A stretch of DNA of 22,871 nt from an uncultured Caryophanales bacterium (GCA_946183335.1 CAMGZN010000004.1:1-22871); one strand, 5' to 3'. Positions 1 to 7,204 are shown, numbered from the stretch's first letter. The notes: generated by a model from the sequence alone, not told the origin. Made by a program: numbers and translations.

Positions 1-349
1 ATTATTACATCAAACCTTTAAGCCGGAGTTCTTAAATCGTATCGATGAAATCGTCTACTTCTCTCCATTATCTAAAGAGACTCAATCTAAGATTGTTGAT
101 AAGATGCTCAACAACCTCAATGAGAGATTAAAAGAATCTTATTATTCGTTTGAATTTTCTAACGCTTTAAAGAGTTGGATCCTTGAAAGTGCCTATTCAC
201 CAACCTATGGTGCTAGACCAATTAAGAGATTCATCCAAAATAAAGTGGAGACCATTATCGCGAATAAGATTATTTCTGAGGAGGTTGACACCAAACACAA
301 ATACTTAGTTGATTATAACGGTCAAGAAGTTATCGTCAAACAAGTTTAA
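1..349 (+). CDS. clpB: ATP-dependent chaperone ClpB, C-terminal fragment
   Basis: The reading frame is open from base 2 to the TAA at 347-349, so the gene enters from the left edge and only about 115 C-terminal residues are seen. The fragment begins near FKPEFLNRIDEIVYF, the typical end of the second AAA+ ATPase core of ClpB/Hsp100 proteins, and continues with SPTYGARPIKRFIQ, the sensor-2 GAR motif of the D2 small domain. ClpB is a cytosolic hexamer that threads aggregated proteins through its pore together with DnaK. ClpC or ClpE share these C-terminal motifs. ClpB is preferred because the tail after GARPIKR is short and followed by VETIIANKIIS, but the diagnostic middle domain lies outside the window. 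A strong terminator follows immediately. Confidence 0.85.
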   Translation, partial: LLHQTFKPEFLNRIDEIVYFSPLSKETQSKIVDKMLNNLNERLKESYYSFEFSNALKSWILESAYSPTYGARPIKRFIQNKVETIIANKIISEEVDTKHKYLVDYNGQEVIVKQV

Positions 350-356
350 TCTTAGG

Positions 357-386
357 GAAGCCACCCTTCGGGTGGTTTTCTTTTTT
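357..386 (+). terminator. Rho-independent terminator of clpB
   Basis: CCACCC-TTC-GGGTGG at 361-375, extended by A/G-T pairs, is followed by TTTTCTTTTTT. It starts a few bases after the clpB stop codon. Confidence 0.9.
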
Positions 387-423
387 ATCATCAAATTCTT
401 TTTTATGGGACAATTGTATCAAA

Positions 424-1098
424 ATGGTTAATCATTCCATTAAAAGATTAATTCAGTTTAGGCTGAAATTTTCTTTAATTCTTGGAAGATGAAACCATAT
501 TAAGAAGAGTGATGTCTTTGGAATTTTTAATTCCCTTGGTTTAGGCATTTTCACTTTCATTACTGGTTCAGGTTTATTTGGTGGATATTATCTTTTTGCC
601 GCATTCTTCCGCTTTTTAATTATTGTTCTTCAATGGATTAGAGTTCGAAAGAAAGACGACCCAGTAAAGAAGTTTAAAAAAGAAAGACGACTTTGTCGTT
701 TTGCTGGATTGATCTTTATTTTAGTTAACTTTTCTTGTTCAGCGGCCTTTATTGCTACGACAATGAAAACACCTTCTCAGCTATTTATTGACCACCCATG
801 GTTAATCTTTATCTATGTCGTCTATGCTTTATACAAGGTTGCTAATGGTTTTGTAATCGTACAAAAAACAAGACTTTCATGGTCACCATACCGAGAAATC
901 TTTGCAAATATCTCGTTTTTTGAATGTTTAATCACATTAATTAGTGTCGAATCGCTTGTCTTTGGTGTCTTCGATTATTTTGATCACAATACTGAAGTCC
1001 TGATTGCTAGTTTATCTGTATTCGTAATTACGATAATGACTTTGATGTTAGCTATAAAAATGGTGAAATCGCGCCGAATACCAAACTTAATGCAATAA
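424..1098 (+). pseudogene. Polytopic membrane protein gene interrupted by in-frame TGA
   Basis: The frame from ATG 424 to TAA 1096-1098 encodes about 224 residues if one TGA at 490-492 is read through. The codons on both sides look like one protein: a basic amphipathic start (MVNHSIKRLIQFRLKFSLILGR), the TGA, then NHIKKSDVFGIFNSLGLG leading into hydrophobic segments. Five or so membrane helices follow (about 505-570, 570-640, 700-770, 795-860, 905-970, 1005-1065 in base positions). There is no ATG or GTG between the TGA and base 709; the only late start is a TTG at 709 without a ribosome binding site, which would drop the first helices. One change from TGG (Trp) to TGA would explain this. No Shine-Dalgarno precedes 424. 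The family is not recognised. The alternatives are a sequencing error, natural readthrough, or a truncated functional protein from 709. Confidence 0.6.
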
Positions 1099-1125
1099 AA
1101 AAGAGCCTATGGCTCTTATTTTTTT
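1099..1125. terminator. Bidirectional terminator between convergent genes
   Basis: AAGAGCC-TAT-GGCTCTT at 1101-1117 has a T-run on the plus side (ATTTTTTT) and A-run upstream that serves the minus strand. It overlaps the stop codon of the minus-strand phosphatase gene (1116-1118). Confidence 0.85.
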
Positions 1126-1553
1126 AATATATCTTTAATACATTCTTCTAACTGACTAATCACAATATCATATTCTCCGGTGTACCACGGATCATCAATT
1201 TCATCAATTTGCGGTGTGTATCGGCTAATTGGATAAATAATCTTTTTATGATCGTCTAGTAGATAATTTAAGTAATTCAAATTATTCCTGTCCATGTAAT
1301 AAATTTCATCGGCCCATTCATAATCATCTTGAGTTATTTGTTGAGCTTTGTGATAAGCAAATTCAATTCCATGACGAAATAACGCCTTTTTCATTGGAGG
1401 ATAAATATCGTTGCCAATTTCTTCTCGAGAAGTTGCACGAGAAATAACCGTAATTTGTTGGATATTTTGTTCTTTTAACGTCTGTTTTGCAATGAATTCT
1501 GCCGCAACAGAACGACAAATATTTCCATGACAGACAAAAATAATTTTTCGCAT
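1116..1553 (-). CDS. Low-molecular-weight protein tyrosine phosphatase
   Basis: This 145-residue cytosolic enzyme would hydrolyse phosphotyrosine (or phosphoarginine, as in YwlE relatives) through a cysteinyl-phosphate intermediate. The N-terminus MRKIIFVCHGNICRS carries the family P-loop C-X5-R (Cys8 to Arg14, then Ser15). A late DDPWYTGEYD segment matches the DP general-acid loop. The length fits the usual 140-160 residues. The frame is open 16 codons upstream to a CTG/ATG-poor stretch, but the ATG at 1551-1553 is chosen because the family begins a few residues before the P-loop and because a promoter lies exactly in front of it. No Shine-Dalgarno is seen, consistent with a leaderless transcript. 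It is a single-gene unit, convergent with the broken membrane protein gene. Substrate cannot be told from sequence. Confidence 0.9.
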   Translation of the reverse strand: MRKIIFVCHGNICRSVAAEFIAKQTLKEQNIQQITVISRATSREEIGNDIYPPMKKALFRHGIEFAYHKAQQITQDDYEWADEIYYMDRNNLNYLNYLLDDHKKIIYPISRYTPQIDEIDDPWYTGEYDIVISQLEECIKDILKK

Positions 1554-1588
1554 ATTTGTATTAAATAAAAATATTCGAGTTTTAGCAA
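1554..1588 (-). promoter_or_regulatory. Leaderless promoter of the phosphatase gene
   Basis: On the minus strand, TTGCTA (1588-1583), a 17-base spacer and TTTAAT (1565-1560) are followed by exactly six bases and then the ATG (1553). The predicted first transcribed base is the A of the start codon. Confidence 0.65.
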
Positions 1589-1614
1589 GAAATACCAGCA
1601 ATTTTCGGTTCTTT

Positions 1615-1649
1615 TTACATTAATGTAATATTGTCTATTCTTTAAAGAA
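1615..1649. promoter_or_regulatory. Two perfect palindromes between divergent genes
   Basis: TTACATTAATGTAA (1615-1628) and TTCTTTAAAGAA (1638-1649) are perfect palindromes lying between the divergent phosphatase and 4-TM genes. They may be operators; no regulator is known. Confidence 0.35.
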
Positions 1650-1682
1650 AGATAAATAGATTTTTGTTTGAAGAATATTTGA

Positions 1683-1705
1683 TATAATAAGCACGAAAGG
1701 AAAGG
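1683..1705 (+). promoter_or_regulatory. -10 box and ribosome binding site for the 4-TM protein
   Basis: A perfect TATAAT at 1683-1688 has no clear -35 at the right distance. GAAAGGAAAGG at 1695-1705 is a Shine-Dalgarno stretch six bases before the ATG at 1712. Confidence 0.5.
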
Positions 1706-1711
1706 TACTAA

Positions 1712-2182
1712 ATGAAAAAATATTTGGTTAGCTGCATTGCTATCTTAACATTCGGCTTAATGTTTGCCTGGTTAGCTCTTGCTTTCACAAAAGTTGACAT
1801 GGGTGCTCTTGGCTCTAGCTCGTCAAGTGGTTATGACATTCTTAAAGCTGGAACTTCCGAATATGCTTCTAGCGCATCAAATGCACGTTATGTGTTTATG
1901 CTCTTAGCAATCATCTTCGGTGGCGTTTCATTCTTAGCCGCTTGTGCTGCTGGACTTAAAGCTGCTGGTTATCTCAAAGTCAAATTAGACCTCAATATGG
2001 TTGTTGTTTGCTTACTTTGCTTCACAGCTTTACTCGCTGTCGTCTCCGTTATCTGCGGATTCTGCATTGAAGTCCCAGAAGCAATGAAAGACTACGTTAA
2101 GATTGGCGCTGGAGTCATTCTCTTCCCACTTATGGCCGTTTTAGGTGCTGTGGCAGCGTTTGTCTTCAGAAAAGCTAAATAA
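1712..2182 (+). CDS. Small four-helix membrane protein of unknown function
   Basis: The 156-residue product has four predicted membrane helices at about residues 4-26, 58-82, 94-119 and 127-152, with a short Lys/Arg-rich C-terminus (FRKAK). The loop between helices 1 and 2 is rich in Ser and small residues (GALGSSSSSGYD) and is probably extracellular. The first helix is not followed by a signal-peptidase site that I would trust, so it is read as a membrane anchor. The start is well supported by the AGGAAAGG site six bases upstream. The gene is monocistronic, with its own terminator. No family is recognised. The helix spacing and charged tail resemble the minus-strand protein at 14683-15108, which may be a distant paralogue. 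Confidence 0.75.
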   Translation: MKKYLVSCIAILTFGLMFAWLALAFTKVDMGALGSSSSSGYDILKAGTSEYASSASNARYVFMLLAIIFGGVSFLAACAAGLKAAGYLKVKLDLNMVVVCLLCFTALLAVVSVICGFCIEVPEAMKDYVKIGAGVILFPLMAVLGAVAAFVFRKAK

Positions 2183-2206
2183 TAATTTAGTTTATTTACC
2201 CCCATT

Positions 2207-2235
2207 GGCTCACCTCGTGTGGGCCTTTTTCTTTT
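2207..2235 (+). terminator. Rho-independent terminator of the 4-TM gene
   Basis: GGCTCAC-CTCGT-GTGGGCC (2207-2225, one G-T pair) is followed by TTTTTCTTTT. Confidence 0.85.
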
Positions 2236-2269
2236 AAATATTCCAATAAAATAAAAATATTATTTTGTA

Positions 2270-2286
2270 TATAATTATGGTTGAAC
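2270..2286 (+). promoter_or_regulatory. -10 box close to the sigma-factor start
   Basis: TATAAT at 2270-2275 lies 11 bases before the ATG at 2287, so the leader would be only about five bases. There is no Shine-Dalgarno and no convincing -35. Confidence 0.4.
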
Positions 2287-2808
2287 ATGGAACGCCTACA
2301 GTTTTTACTCGCTAAACTGCAAAACCACGAACTTGACTATTTTGATGAGTTTTATGATCTAACCCACCGAAAAGTCTACTTCATGGCCTATTCTCTTTTA
2401 AGAGATGAAGCTAGTGCTGAAGACATCACCCAAGATGTCTATATGAAGTTACTGGAGAAGCCTAAGAGAATTAAACTTGATGGAAATATCACCAGTTACC
2501 TCATTGAGATGAGTAAAAACATTACGCTCAATTATTTAAAGAAAGAACAGCGTAGTAGCGTCGAGTACGTTGAAGAAATTAGTGGTGAAGATGATCCAGA
2601 TATTACGGATCTAAAAGACACTGAGGTCTTCCAACTCATGAAGAAGAAACTCAATGATAAAGAGTTTACAATCATCATTCTTCATGTTGTTAACGACTTA
2701 AAACATGACGAAATATCAAAATTATTGAATATTCCATTAGGAACAGTCACCTGGACCTACAATAACGCGATTAAGAAACTAACGAAAGGAGGAAAGAAAG
2801 ATGAATGA
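2287..2808 (+). CDS. ECF-like RNA polymerase sigma factor
   Basis: This 173-residue protein is a sigma-70 family member with only the two core domains. Region 2 is seen at about residues 5-75 (FDEFYDLTHRKVYFMAYSLL, then the signature ASAEDITQDVYMKLL), and a region 4 helix-turn-helix is seen near the C-terminus (LKHDEISKLLNIPLGTVTW). It would direct RNA polymerase to a small regulon. A TTG two codons upstream (2281) is also in frame, but the ATG at 2287 gives the normal N-terminus. The stop codon overlaps the start of the downstream gene by eight bases (ATGAATGA), so the two are translationally coupled, and the downstream membrane protein is the obvious anti-sigma partner. Its promoters cannot be identified here; no typical ECF GGAAC box was seen in front of its own gene. 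Confidence 0.88.
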   Translation: MERLQFLLAKLQNHELDYFDEFYDLTHRKVYFMAYSLLRDEASAEDITQDVYMKLLEKPKRIKLDGNITSYLIEMSKNITLNYLKKEQRSSVEYVEEISGEDDPDITDLKDTEVFQLMKKKLNDKEFTIIILHVVNDLKHDEISKLLNIPLGTVTWTYNNAIKKLTKGGKKDE

Positions 2809-3784
2809 AATTGAAAAGAAAATTCAAGAAGCTGGTCAATTACACCCAATCTCTAAAAGTAGTGACCAAATTTTAGAAGCTTTCCAAAAGAAACATCCTC
2901 ACCGTGTCCAAAAAAGATTTATCTTTATCCCGGCTTTAACAACCCTCCTTGCCTCGGCTTGTGCCGTTGGCGTGATCTTCGCCCTTAATCCACGTCCAAT
3001 CCATTTAGAGGGACAGACAAGTGGATTAAATGATGGTTCAACTGTTTTAACTTCTCTAGCTAGTGACCTATCGATTCACTACTATGTTCAACCAAAATTA
3101 GACGCCAAGAACAAAGTTCTTTGCGCAGCTTTAACTCAACCAGAATTCAATCAAATCGCCGCGGATATCGAAGATGCTTATCATTCCTATGCTTACTATG
3201 AAGCACATAAGGAAGGATTTAACTACACCTTTGATTCTACACGCTTCAAATTTGATGATACGAACTATAAATATCAACTTAGTGTGAATAACACGACTGT
3301 TTATCTTAAAGATAACATCTCAGAGATTTCTAAACGAGGAACATATGAAGGTTTAATTCAAATCGATGATAATTATTATGCTTGTGAAATTGAATCCAAG
3401 GTTTCCCGTAACAATGTCTCCACAACATTTAAATATCGTATTAATAACTATTTTTACACCCTCTCTCACGAAGTCTTAAACCAAAAGACTCGTATTGAGC
3501 ATCAAGTCTTTATTGATGAAGAACTCTGTTTCTCAAATTACATTGATATCTCTTATAACAATAACAAGTTTACTTGTTCCATCCAAAACGATGATCAAAT
3601 CACCGAATTAAAGAAGGAAAGAAACTTTTCCAAGAAATCGAGTGAAGATGTCATTAACGTTGACTATGTCAAACGTAGTGAATCAAGCAATGTTCATTAT
3701 GAGAACATTAAGCTCAAAGTGAGCACAACCAAAGCTCGTTTCCACACCTACTCCTATGATGGAGTGGAAGATGTTGTTCTTTAA
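2801..3784 (+). CDS. Membrane-anchored putative anti-sigma factor
   Basis: The 327-residue product has a cytosolic N-terminus of about 38 residues (MNEIEKKIQEAGQLHPISKS), one membrane helix at about 40-62 (FIFIPALTTLLASACAVGVIF) and a long extracellular part rich in Tyr, Asn and beta-prone residues. The start is fixed by a strong AAAGGAGG at 2785-2792, inside the end of the sigma gene, and by the ATGAATGA overlap. The position, the coupling and the short cytosolic segment fit a sigma-binding anti-sigma factor with an outside sensory domain. No zinc-binding HxxxCxxC anti-sigma motif is visible, and I do not recognise the outer domain, so the role rests mainly on context. The hairpin at 3841-3886 may end the two-gene unit. 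Confidence 0.65.
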   Translation: MNEIEKKIQEAGQLHPISKSSDQILEAFQKKHPHRVQKRFIFIPALTTLLASACAVGVIFALNPRPIHLEGQTSGLNDGSTVLTSLASDLSIHYYVQPKLDAKNKVLCAALTQPEFNQIAADIEDAYHSYAYYEAHKEGFNYTFDSTRFKFDDTNYKYQLSVNNTTVYLKDNISEISKRGTYEGLIQIDDNYYACEIESKVSRNNVSTTFKYRINNYFYTLSHEVLNQKTRIEHQVFIDEELCFSNYIDISYNNNKFTCSIQNDDQITELKKERNFSKKSSEDVINVDYVKRSESSNVHYENIKLKVSTTKARFHTYSYDGVEDVVL

Positions 3785-3840
3785 TCCAATAAATTAGCAA
3801 ACATTAAATGTATATTTATTGAAACCGAATAAGTTTCTTA

Positions 3841-3886
3841 AAGGACCGCTAAAAATAAACCTGTTCAACCTCGCGGTCCTTTTTTC
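3841..3886 (+). terminator. Long-loop hairpin with T-run
   Basis: AAGGACCGC (3841-3849) pairs with GCGGTCCTT (3873-3881) around a 23-base loop and is followed by TTTTT. It is probably the sigma/anti-sigma terminator, but the long loop also allows an attenuator for the permease downstream. A weaker GAAAC/GTTTC hairpin lies just before it (3821-3837). Confidence 0.65.
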
Positions 3887-3910
3887 TTGCTTTTAGCTTA
3901 AGAAAAGCAA
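3887..3910. repeat. Inverted repeat just upstream of the permease gene
   Basis: TTGCTTTT (3887-3894) and AAAAGCAA (3903-3910) form eight-base arms around AGCTTAAG. The repeat ends 14 bases before the permease ATG and overlaps where a promoter would be expected, so an operator is possible. Confidence 0.45.
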
Positions 3911-3924
3911 AAAATATTAACGCT

Positions 3925-5082
3925 ATGGAAGAGACCAAACAAAGTTTCGGTAAACAAGTTAAAGAATTATTCATTACGTCCCTTAATGGTATGGCGTATG
4001 GTCTTTTTACCACACTCATCATTGGAACAATTATCGCTACAATTGGTGGATTCTTTAAAGACGCCTCCAGTGGCTTTGGACAATTCATGTTTGATATCTT
4101 AGGAAACGGTAGCAATGGTCTTTCCTATGTCTTACAAGTCTTAACAGGTGCCGGAATTGGCGTTGGTATGGCAATCGCGATGAAGCTAACACCTCTACAA
4201 ACAGTCGTTTTAGGCGCAGTTGGACAAGTAGCAGCATATTTCTCCTTAACAACCAAATTCGTCACAGTAGCGGGTCATCCATACGCGAATATGATGAAGA
4301 TTGGTGATCCTCTCACCATCTACTTTGTTTGTTTAGGCGTTGTTTTGTTATTTAAATACCTTCTAAAGAAGAAAACCAGCGCAGATATTATTTTAGTTCC
4401 GCTTGCTGGAGCCTTAGCTGGTTTACTTCTTTCACTAGGACTGCGTTATCCATTAATCTATGTTACTTATGCGATGCAGTGGTTAGTTAATAGTGGAACA
4501 AACGCTGCTCCATTCTTTATGGGAATTATTGTAGCAGTGCTTATGGGCATGGCTCTGACCGCGCCAATTAGTAGTGCTGCTATAGCAGCAATGATCTTCC
4601 TCCTTCCAGAAGGAATGAGTGTTGCCGCGGCTCTAGCCGATCCAAATTATGCAGGACTTGTTATTGCTAGTGGTGCCGCTGTTGTTGGCTGCTCCACACA
4701 AATGGTTGGCTTTGCTATCCAGTCTAGAAGAGATAATAAATTAAGTATGGTGTTTTCTATTGGAATTGGAACTAGCATGCTTCAATTTAAAAATATTGTT
4801 CGTAAACCTATTGTCTGGGTTCCAACAATTGTGGCCTCAGCTATCCTTGGTCCAATCGCAACATGTGCTCTGAAAATCTATTGTTTAGGCAGTGCTGCTG
4901 GAATGGGTACCGCTGGTCTAGTTGGACAAATTGGGACCATTGCTTCAATGGGTGTAAGTGCATGGCAAACATGGGTAGGAATCTTTGTTTTAGAAATTGC
5001 TGCTCCGCTTGCTTTAGTCTTTGGTCTTGATCTTTTATTCCGCAAATTAGGCTGGATAAAAGACGGCGATTTAAAAGTATAA
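3925..5082 (+). CDS. PTS EIIC-like permease (PTS_EIIC_2 family)
   Basis: The 385-residue protein is an integral membrane protein with about ten helices. It matches the PTS_EIIC_2 (DUF) family by the conserved stretches GMAYGLFTTLIIGTI (near residue 22), LTAPISSAAIAAM, VVGCSTQMVGFAIQSRRDN, GTSMLQFKNIVRKP and GMGTAGLVGQIGTIASMG. EIIC proteins form the sugar channel of phosphotransferase systems, but no EIIA, EIIB, HPr or EI gene is nearby, so this is an orphan and its substrate is unknown. It could work with PTS parts encoded elsewhere or act as a non-PTS carrier. The ATG at 3925 lacks a Shine-Dalgarno. Upstream lie a T-run hairpin and an inverted repeat, which suggests regulated expression. 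Tandem terminators follow. Confidence 0.85.
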   Translation: MEETKQSFGKQVKELFITSLNGMAYGLFTTLIIGTIIATIGGFFKDASSGFGQFMFDILGNGSNGLSYVLQVLTGAGIGVGMAIAMKLTPLQTVVLGAVGQVAAYFSLTTKFVTVAGHPYANMMKIGDPLTIYFVCLGVVLLFKYLLKKKTSADIILVPLAGALAGLLLSLGLRYPLIYVTYAMQWLVNSGTNAAPFFMGIIVAVLMGMALTAPISSAAIAAMIFLLPEGMSVAAALADPNYAGLVIASGAAVVGCSTQMVGFAIQSRRDNKLSMVFSIGIGTSMLQFKNIVRKPIVWVPTIVASAILGPIATCALKIYCLGSAAGMGTAGLVGQIGTIASMGVSAWQTWVGIFVLEIAAPLALVFGLDLLFRKLGWIKDGDLKV

Positions 5083-5086
5083 AAAA

Positions 5087-5109
5087 GGCCAGTTTTGCTG
5101 GTCATTTTT
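5087..5109 (+). terminator. First terminator after the permease gene
   Basis: GGCCAG-TTTTG-CTGGTC (5087-5103, one G-T pair) is followed by ATTTTT. Confidence 0.75.
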
Positions 5110-5115
5110 GAAAAT

Positions 5116-5142
5116 TATCCAGGAATTGCTGGATTTTTTTTT
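5116..5142. terminator. Second, bidirectional terminator at the convergent 3' ends
   Basis: ATCCAG-GAATTG-CTGGAT (about 5117-5134) has a long T-run on the plus side, and on the minus strand is followed by AATTTTC. It overlaps the 3' end of the lipoprotein gene and can serve both genes. Confidence 0.7.
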
Positions 5143-5983
5143 ATGCGTATGTCCAGGAGTGAACTCCGACAGAACCAATACCAAAATTGTAGTTTTGACT
5201 GCCTTTAAAAGTAAGAGCGTTTAATCGAAACTCGAAGTATGATACATTCTCAATATTTGAACCAGTTACATAAATTTGAACTTCAGTAGTTTTCAATGTA
5301 ATTGTTTCTCGTTCGACGGTTTTTGTAAGGTTGGAAATATAGTTTCCACTTGCGTCATAAAAGAAGAGGTAGGCAGTTGGAACGTTTTTGTCTGGTGTCC
5401 CTCCAGCGGTGTTTACTTGTGAAATACCGAGTCGAATTTCAAGTTTTGCTCCAGTGTGGTGGAACCGTGGCGTTCTAAAACCTTTAAATTTTTGATCCAT
5501 CTTTAAACCACCAGCTTCATTGGCATAGAACTTTGGAGTGGTTAAGTTTTCCCCGTAGATATGAGCCCAGTCATCTGTTGGAAAGTCATATCTCAAATCG
5601 TTATTCCACCAATCTTCGGTTGAAGTAGATGTTGTGATCTCAATTGGCGTGTTTGTTGGTGGGTCGAAAATAACATAATTATTTGGTAACGTTCCGCTTT
5701 GAGATGTGGAGGTTGATGTGGTTATTGATGATAATGATGAAGTTTTGCTAGCGGTTGTTGGAAAATAACTTGTTCCAGTTGTTGGAGAAACGTTAGAAAT
5801 ACTTGTTACAACGCTTGTTGGATTATTACTGCTTTGATCGGTAATTGATGTTTCTGTTTGAATAGAACTAACGTTTTCAGATGTAACTTCATCATTAGAT
5901 GAAGAACGCTTTGATTTCTTACTAGTTGATGTACAACCAGAAATAACTAGTAACGCTACAAGAATAGGCAAAATCTTTTTCAT
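5141..5983 (-). CDS. Ser/Thr-rich lipoprotein of unknown function
   Basis: The 280-residue protein starts with a lipoprotein signal (MKKILPILVALLVISGC), with the lipobox ending at Cys17, so it should be lipid-anchored outside the cell membrane. Residues 18 to about 110 are a low-complexity stalk dominated by Ser and Thr. The remaining 170 residues form a beta-rich domain with aromatic residues (WNNDLRYDFPTDDWAHIYG, AYLFFYDASGNYI, VSYFEFRLNALTFKGSQNY) ending HSWTYA. The fold may be a jelly-roll or carbohydrate-binding type domain, but I do not recognise a named family. There is no Shine-Dalgarno; a perfect TATAAT lies seven bases before the ATG. It is divergent from the membrane protein gene at 6061 and shares 77 bases of upstream DNA with it. 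Confidence 0.8.
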   Translation of the reverse strand: MKKILPILVALLVISGCTSTSKKSKRSSSNDEVTSENVSSIQTETSITDQSSNNPTSVVTSISNVSPTTGTSYFPTTASKTSSLSSITTSTSTSQSGTLPNNYVIFDPPTNTPIEITTSTSTEDWWNNDLRYDFPTDDWAHIYGENLTTPKFYANEAGGLKMDQKFKGFRTPRFHHTGAKLEIRLGISQVNTAGGTPDKNVPTAYLFFYDASGNYISNLTKTVERETITLKTTEVQIYVTGSNIENVSYFEFRLNALTFKGSQNYNFGIGSVGVHSWTYA

Positions 5984-5996
5984 AATATCTATTATA
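5984..5996 (-). promoter_or_regulatory. Near-leaderless promoter of the lipoprotein gene
   Basis: A perfect TATAAT on the minus strand (5996-5991) is followed by seven bases and then the ATG (5983). The -35 region is weak (CTTTAT at 17 bases). Confidence 0.55.
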
Positions 5997-6023
5997 GTTC
6001 ACGTTATTAATTAATAAAGTGAA

Positions 6024-6060
6024 TTGATTAAAATACGAACCTGCTTTAAAATTAGGTTCT
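6024..6060 (+). promoter_or_regulatory. Near-leaderless promoter of the membrane protein/NERD operon
   Basis: TTGATT (6024-6029), a 17-base spacer and TAAAAT (6047-6052) end eight bases before the ATG at 6061. Transcription should start within two bases of the start codon. Confidence 0.65.
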
Positions 6061-7191
6061 ATGGAACAAACTGAAAAGAAACAAAAAAATAAATTCCATA
6101 TCTTTAAACATCATCTTCATAATGAGGAGAACGATATTAAGTATCGTGGCCCTTTATCGTACCGACATCTTCGTATTATTGCATGGGTTTGCATGATGTT
6201 TATGGCGCTTTCGACAGTCTTTTCTGTGTTTGCCAAAATTAATCATTCTGATTCTTTGTCAGTCACATCAAGTGTTTTCCAAACAATTGGACAACTTGCG
6301 CTTCCATTATTCTTAATTGCGAACTTCTCATTTATAATGAGACATCGTAATAATTTAAGAAAACTAATTGTCTTTTATGGCTTAGTTGCTCTTGGAATGA
6401 TGGCCGTTGCTTATCTATTTGTGTTTAGATATTGCTTCTCCATTTTGACACACTATAACTGGGATAATTTTGAATTTGTTGAGGATCTACTTAGTGGCGT
6501 TCTCAATATGTATATGAACAAGTTCATCTTTTTGAATGTGTTTATTGATTTGTTCCTTTGTTCACTTTGTTTTGCGTTCTTAACATACAAACCAAAGAAA
6601 TACTTCCAAGGAAAGAAGATCATTATTTTCCGTTTATTTGTTATCTTCCCAATTATTTATGAATTTGGTTGTGTTTACCTCAAATTGCACGTAATTACCA
6701 CGGATGAATTTATGATTCCATGGTACATTTTCCCATTATTAACAACCAAACCACCAATGTTATTATTAGGATTTTTAATCCTAACAATTATCATCGCTAT
6801 CCGTAAAGAAGTTTATTTAAAGAAGAATAATTGTGGTGAAGACAAGTATGAAAAGTTCTTAGCTACAAATGCCAATTCTTTACAGTTTTCATTAATGACA
6901 ATGGCTGTTCTTCTTTTCGCCGTTATTGTTGACGTTATTGTCTTCGTTATCGTGAGCAGTCATATTTCTGATGTTAAAGGATATGATTATGAAGAAGTAG
7001 CTTCATTTGTTGGTAAGAGTGGCCTTGGTCAAACAATTCCAGTTTTACTGATTTTCCCATTAATTTTCTTATTCTCATACTCTAAAGAGTATACAGATAA
7101 AATGATTGACAAAATTATTCCAGCTGGCGGTGTCGCACTTTGTGTCTACGCAGTTGTTGAATCACTTGTCCAGTTCATTAGCACATTATAG
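6061..7191 (+). CDS. Polytopic membrane protein of unknown function
   Basis: The 376-residue protein has a charged cytosolic N-terminus of about 40 residues, ending in the motif YRGPLSYRHLRIIAW, then eight to nine membrane helices at roughly 38-58, 70-92, 100-128, 155-175, 188-208, 225-248, 276-300, 325-342 and 352-375. Long loops (FVFRYCFSILTHYNWDNF and HISDVKGYDYEEVASF) are probably outside. No transporter signature or enzyme motif is evident. The start is the only Met in the right place and follows a promoter directly; no Shine-Dalgarno is present. The NERD gene begins 13 bases after its stop, so the two likely share a transcript. Confidence 0.75.
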   Translation: MEQTEKKQKNKFHIFKHHLHNEENDIKYRGPLSYRHLRIIAWVCMMFMALSTVFSVFAKINHSDSLSVTSSVFQTIGQLALPLFLIANFSFIMRHRNNLRKLIVFYGLVALGMMAVAYLFVFRYCFSILTHYNWDNFEFVEDLLSGVLNMYMNKFIFLNVFIDLFLCSLCFAFLTYKPKKYFQGKKIIIFRLFVIFPIIYEFGCVYLKLHVITTDEFMIPWYIFPLLTTKPPMLLLGFLILTIIIAIRKEVYLKKNNCGEDKYEKFLATNANSLQFSLMTMAVLLFAVIVDVIVFVIVSSHISDVKGYDYEEVASFVGKSGLGQTIPVLLIFPLIFLFSYSKEYTDKMIDKIIPAGGVALCVYAVVESLVQFISTL

Positions 7192-7204
7192 AGGTTAAGC
7201 ACTG

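Noticed and set aside
424..1098. Genetic code 4 (TGA = Trp) for the whole genome
   Set aside because: All other genes are intact under the standard code with TGG for Trp, and the sigma and truB genes end at TGA in sensible places that overlap the next start codon.
2277..2315. Short frame from the ATG at 2277 ahead of the sigma gene
   Set aside because: It ends after 12 codons and overlaps the sigma start in another frame, with no ribosome site.
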